Assembly (NCBI RefSeq): GCF_003056725.1
Contig: NZ_QBKZ01000016.1
Span: 62,001 to 126,000 of the forward strand
Direction: 5' to 3'
Source of the DNA: Mangrovicoccus ximenensis
GTDB lineage: Bacteria; Pseudomonadota; Alphaproteobacteria; Rhodobacterales; Rhodobacteraceae
DNA length: 64,000 nucleotides
The stretch's first letter is position 1, and each line of letters begins with the position of its first letter. Position numbers and translations under genes: made by a program. Below are positions 60,541 to 64,000 of this stretch, piece by piece. The notes below the pieces were generated by a model. The model was given only the letters and a program-made list of their open reading frames with translations. It made no database searches and was not told the DNA's origin.

Positions 60541-61995
60541 ATGGACTTCGACACCGTCATCCATGGCGGCACGATCGCGACCGCCTCGGAGATCTACGCG
60601 GGCGACATAGGGATCAAGGACGGGCGCATCGCCGCCGTGGCCGAGCGGCTGCCGGGCGGCGACAGGCGCATCGATGCGGGCGGGCGGATCGTCATGCCGG
60701 GCGGCATCGAGGCCCATGCGCATATCGCGCAGGAAAGCTCATCCGGCGTGATGACCGCCGACGACTACCTTTCCGGGTCGATCTCGGCGGCTTTCGGCGG
60801 CAATTCGTCCTTCATCCCCTTCGCCGCCCAGCATCGTGGCCAGTCGGTCGACGAGGTGATCGCCACCTATGGCGACCGGGCAAAGCGGTCGGTGATCGAC
60901 TATTCCTGGCACCTGATCATCTCCGACCCGCAGCCGGAGGTGCTGGAGGACCAGCTGCCGCGCGCCTTCGCCTCGGGCATCACGTCGTTCAAGGTCTTCA
61001 TGACCTATGACCTGATGAACCTCGGCGACGGCGGCATGCTCGATATCCTGAGCGTCGCGCGCGAGCACGGCGCCGTCACCATGGTCCATGCCGAGAATAA
61101 CGACATGGTCAAATGGATGAACCGGCAGCTCGCCGCCAAGGGGCTGACCGCGCCGAAATACCATGCGATCTCGCGGCCCGAACTGGCCGAGGAAGAGGCG
61201 ATCAACCGCGCGATCCAGCTGGCCAAGCTCGTCGATGCGCCCCTCTTCATCGTCCATGTCTCCACCGCGGGCGGCGCGGCCATCGTCCAGCGCGAGAAGC
61301 TCGCGGGCGCGAAGCTCTATGCCGAGACCTGCCCGCAATACCTGGCGCTGACCCGCGACGATCTCGACCGTCCGGGGATGGAAGGCGCGAAATACATCTG
61401 CTCGCCCCCCTTGCGGGACCATGCCACGCAGGACGCGCTCTGGCGCCATATCGCGTCGGGCACCTTCGAGAGCGTTAGCTCCGACCACGCGCCCTACCGC
61501 GCTGACCAGTCCGGCAAGTTCCTCAACGGCTTCGACGTGCCCTATCCGAAGATCGCCAACGGCATGCCCGGCATCGCCGCGCGTCTGCCATGGCTCTTCT
61601 CCGAGGGCGTCGCAAAGGGCCGGATCACGCTGGAGCAGTTCGTGGCGCTCTCATCAACCAACGCGGCGAAAACCTTCGGCTGCGACCGCAAGGGCCGGAT
61701 CGCTCCCGGCATGGATGCCGACATCGCCATCTGGAATCCCGAGACCCGCCGGACCGTGACGGTGGCCGACCAGCATGACAACATGGATTACACGCCCTTC
61801 GAGGGGCTGGAGCTGACCGGCGTGCCGGAAACCGTCCTCACCCGCGGCGAAACCATCGTCGCGCATGGTGAGCTGAAGGCCTCCGAGGGACAGGGCCGCT
61901 TCGTCGCGCGGAAACCGGCCGATCTGCGCGGCCGCTCCGGCTGGCAGGCCAAGGAGTTCGACCCGGCGCAGAATTTCGGCGCGGTGCTGCGCTGA
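60541..61995 (+). CDS. hyuA: D-hydantoinase / dihydropyrimidinase
   Basis: This 484-residue amidohydrolase opens hydantoin or dihydropyrimidine rings to N-carbamoyl amino acids. Metal-site motifs are GGIEAHAHIAQ (His 59, His 61), the carboxylated Lys in GITSFKVFMTYDLMN (near 150), HAENNDMVKW, FIVHVSTAGGAAIVQ, and the Asp in VSSDHAPYRADQSGKF. The C-terminal beta-domain is also present. ATG 60541 follows a GGGGAACGGA stretch. It is coupled to the racemase by an overlap at 61995, giving carbamoylase, hydantoinase, racemase order. Confidence 0.94.
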   Translation: MDFDTVIHGGTIATASEIYAGDIGIKDGRIAAVAERLPGGDRRIDAGGRIVMPGGIEAHAHIAQESSSGVMTADDYLSGSISAAFGGNSSFIPFAAQHRGQSVDEVIATYGDRAKRSVIDYSWHLIISDPQPEVLEDQLPRAFASGITSFKVFMTYDLMNLGDGGMLDILSVAREHGAVTMVHAENNDMVKWMNRQLAAKGLTAPKYHAISRPELAEEEAINRAIQLAKLVDAPLFIVHVSTAGGAAIVQREKLAGAKLYAETCPQYLALTRDDLDRPGMEGAKYICSPPLRDHATQDALWRHIASGTFESVSSDHAPYRADQSGKFLNGFDVPYPKIANGMPGIAARLPWLFSEGVAKGRITLEQFVALSSTNAAKTFGCDRKGRIAPGMDADIAIWNPETRRTVTVADQHDNMDYTPFEGLELTGVPETVLTRGETIVAHGELKASEGQGRFVARKPADLRGRSGWQAKEFDPAQNFGAVLR

Positions 61996-62290
61996 TGCGG
62001 GGGCCGGTCCTCGTCGTGAACCCGAATTCCTCGCCCGCGGTGACGCAGGGCATCCGCGACGCCATCGCCCACCTGTCCCCGGTGCAGGGCGCGGGCTTCG
62101 AGGTGACCGACCTGCCCGAGAGCCCGGCGACGATCCTGACCAACGAGGACGTCGCGCGCGCGGGCCTCGGCGTCGCCGCGCTGGCGCAATCCCGCCCGGA
62201 TGCCGCCGCCTTCGTGATCGGCTGCTTCTCCGATCCGGGGCTGGAGCTTGCCCGGTCGCTCGTGCCGCAGCCGGTGATCGGCTGCCACGC
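61995..62290 (+). pseudogene. hyuE: Hydantoin/Asp-Glu racemase, N-terminal fragment
   Basis: ATG 61995 overlaps the hydantoinase stop. About 98 residues match hydantoin racemases: GPVLVVNPNSSPAVTQGIRD, FEVTDLPESPATILTNEDVA, and AAAFVIGCFSDPGLELARSL with the first catalytic Cys. After LVPQPVIGC the protein turns into nonsense near 62290. Relatives have about 230-245 residues and need a second Cys, so racemisation is probably lost from this locus. Confidence 0.8.
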
Positions 62291-62294
62291 CGCC

Positions 62295-63320
62295 GCATGC
62301 GGAAGCGCTGCATGCGGCCCCGGCGCGGCATCCGGCGCTTGCCGATCGCGGCCTTGGACCATGGCGCCACGCGCGGCGGCGATCCTGGCGAACGCCGACC
62401 GGACCTTCGAAATCATGCGGAGGCACAAGGATGCGGTCGGTCCCGTCGGCCGCATTGACCGGACCGGCGCAATCAGAAGTGGCCGGGGCATTTCGCGCCA
62501 GGCAGCCAGCTTCGGCGCCTGTCGAACTCCGCCCCGGGACAACGCGGCAACGCCAGTCAGCGGAGTTCAAGGCACGAGGCGGATCAGACATTGATCCAGG
62601 AAGGCGATGTCCCGCCGATTGATCGGCGCTCGATGCCTTCCGCAAGCTACTGACGATGGCCGGACTGGCCGGGACTTGACCGGCGACCGGCGATCCATCG
62701 CGGCACCATCCATCCGGCAGAGCGGGTCAACCGGTATCCGCGCCACACCGATCAGCGCCGGATGCGGACCGCGATCGTGACCATGGCCCAGGCGGCATCC
62801 GAACCGGCCATGACGGCCGCGGAAATCGGCTGCGCGCCCGTCCCCGCCCCCGGTTCGAGCGGAGCGCCCGTACGCAGGAGAAGATCGGCCAGGTGGTCGC
62901 GGAGCCGAAGTTTTGGTCCGCGGCCTCGTGTTCACCCCCGGCACCGGAGGCCGAAAGCGGCGAGCAAGGATCATCCCGGTCCCGGCCTTCGGCGGCAGCG
63001 GGCATGTTGCACATACCGGTGAGAGGGAGTCAGGTCCGGGACCCACATGGGCCAGATCGGCCGCATGCCGAAGCCTGGCCCGCCGCGCTGCCGCACGGCG
63101 AACCGGTCCGCACAGCGAGCCGCTTTTGCGCCATTGGTCCGAGCTGTTTCCAGCGGCAAGCGCCACCATCCGCGCGCCGCTGGCGACGGCAGGCGCCTCC
63201 GGAGAGGCCGCGCATCCGGGCCTCGTTGGCCCGGCCGGACCTGCCGGAGCCATTCAGCCGCCGCCGCGGCGGGTGCCGCTTCGGCGCAGGGCATGTTGCC
63301 CGGCCGGGGCCGGGCAGTCC
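62295..63320. other. No gene recognised (1 kb GC-rich spacer)
   Basis: All frames read as Arg/Pro/Ser-rich sequence without recognisable motifs. No RNA gene, IS end or repeat was seen. It separates the cut racemase from the SDR gene. Confidence 0.45.
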
Positions 63321-63324
63321 CAAG

Positions 63325-64000
63325 TCACCAGGGCAGCGGGCCGCGGTCGTTGGAGAAGCTGCCATTCGGCCCGTCCTCGCCGGTCAGCGCCATCTCGACC
63401 GCGACGACAGCCGCCTCTTCCGGCGTCCGGTCGGGCAGGAAATTCGTCGCGGCGGTCGCCGTGAAGCCGGGGCAGATCGCGTTCACCTTGAAGCCCTGCG
63501 GCCCGAGCTGCGCAGCGTAGCTGACGGTCAGCGCGTTGAGCGCTGCCTTCGACGCGGCATAGGTCGGCAGGATCTTGTCGGCATGTTCCCACTCCGGATC
63601 GTGGCGCAGCCCGAAGGAGGCAAGCTCGGAGGAGACGTTGACGATCCGGGGCTGGCTGCTCTGCGACAGCAGCGGCAGCATGGCCTCGGTCAGGCGCAGC
63701 GTGCCGATGACGTTGATTTCGAGGGTCTGCGCCATTTTCTCGGGCACCGACAGATCCGGCACGAAATCAAGGCCCACCCCGGCATTGTTCACCAGGATGT
63801 CGATATGGCCGAAGCTGTCCGCAAGCTGCTGCGCCAGAGCGGCGACGCTGGCCGCATCGGTGATGTCGAGCTGCACGGGGGTCACGGCGAGGCCCGCCGC
63901 GACGAAGGGGGCGGCGGCCTCCTTGCCCTTCTCCAGATCCCGGCAGCCCATCAGGACATGCACGCCCTCATTGGCCAGACCGGCGGTGATCGCCTCGCCG
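63325..64000 (-). CDS. SDR-family oxidoreductase (5' end beyond the window)
   Basis: This classical short-chain dehydrogenase enters from the right edge with GEAITAGLANEGVHVLMGCR, so the start codon and the first glycine motif lie past 64000. Visible are LDITDAAS, ILVNNAGVG (NNAG motif), the catalytic Ser in RIVNVSSELASFGL, Tyr-x-x-x-Lys in TYAASKAALNALTVSYAAQL, and VNAICPGFTATAATNFL. The end GPNGSFSNDRGPLPW is typical of carbonyl-reductase-like SDRs. The C-terminus is intact; the substrate is unknown. Confidence 0.88.
   Translation of the reverse strand, partial: GEAITAGLANEGVHVLMGCRDLEKGKEAAAPFVAAGLAVTPVQLDITDAASVAALAQQLADSFGHIDILVNNAGVGLDFVPDLSVPEKMAQTLEINVIGTLRLTEAMLPLLSQSSQPRIVNVSSELASFGLRHDPEWEHADKILPTYAASKAALNALTVSYAAQLGPQGFKVNAICPGFTATAATNFLPDRTPEEAAVVAVEMALTGEDGPNGSFSNDRGPLPW

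Overview
This is GC-rich alphaproteobacterial DNA, most likely from a member of the Rhodobacteraceae. The evidence is a circularly permuted two-piece tmRNA gene, an Irr-type iron box in front of an mbfA-like gene, a VPLPA-CTERM sorting signal, a Rhodobacter-like L-malyl-CoA lyase, and a cfa/photolyase pair of the kind found in Rhodobacter singlet-oxygen regulons. No CRISPR array, rRNA operon, prophage or plasmid backbone was seen.

The most striking property is the mosaic structure. Intact genes alternate with about two dozen genes cut off abruptly. The remnants either abut another truncated gene directly, often on the opposite strand, or are followed by 0.3-1.1 kb of GC-rich sequence in which I see no gene. 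Fragments of normally essential genes (ftsY, murJ) are among them. Two junctions create long in-frame chimeric reading frames (alcohol dehydrogenase with E1 beta; nickel-binding protein with DUF983). Three further genes carry a point lesion: a nonsense codon (SDR, 16900-17513) or an apparent frameshift (VPLPA-CTERM protein, dgcA). IS remnants (IS3, IS5) mark only two of the junctions. Either the genome is rearranging and decaying heavily, or the assembly is chimeric; sequence alone cannot decide.

Layout. 1-4.1 kb: gene fragments, a hemerythrin protein, an exported cupredoxin-like protein and a VPLPA-CTERM protein. 4.2-9.5 kb: cfa, photolyase, mbfA and an alanine/sodium symporter, with candidate regulatory sites. 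9.8-10.1 kb: ssrA. 10.2-13 kb: a permease fragment, then a DeoR-type regulator and a truncated GlpA-like dehydrogenase sharing promoter repeats. 13.7-19 kb: sugar-type oxidoreductase, UPF0173 hydrolase, GntR regulator and broken genes. 19.4-22.4 kb: a D-glutamate/D-amino-acid operon (dgcN, frameshifted dgcA, D-amino-acid transaminase). 22.6-23.6 kb: mcl1. 24.2-27.3 kb: an ABC importer pair and a LysR regulator. 28-31.7 kb: FAH-family hydrolase and the zinc locus (znuA cut, zur, znuC, znuB cut). 31.7-33.4 kb: catechol siderophore and murJ remnants. 33.4-36.4 kb: ligase-associated exonuclease and fragments. 36.4-41.3 kb: NitT/TauT-type ABC genes, HAD phosphatases and a 2-oxoacid dehydrogenase locus. 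41.4-47.9 kb: ABC exporter, acyl-CoA synthetase, NUDIX, DUF983, nickel-binding protein fragment and nikR. 48.2-55.6 kb: truncated phoA, a truncated repeat exoprotein, yaeQ, xerC fragment, tRNA-Gly, a Pit-type phosphate transporter and ychF. 56.4-62.3 kb: a hydantoin-utilisation operon with its own polar-amino-acid-type ABC transporter. 63.3 kb to the end: a partial SDR gene.

The best-preserved pathways are D-amino-acid turnover (D-Glu epimerisation route, D-amino-acid transamination, and hydantoin to N-carbamoyl to free amino acid) and metal homeostasis (Irr/mbfA, Zur/znu, NikR/nik). The operators for the metal genes are still visible even where the structural genes are cut.
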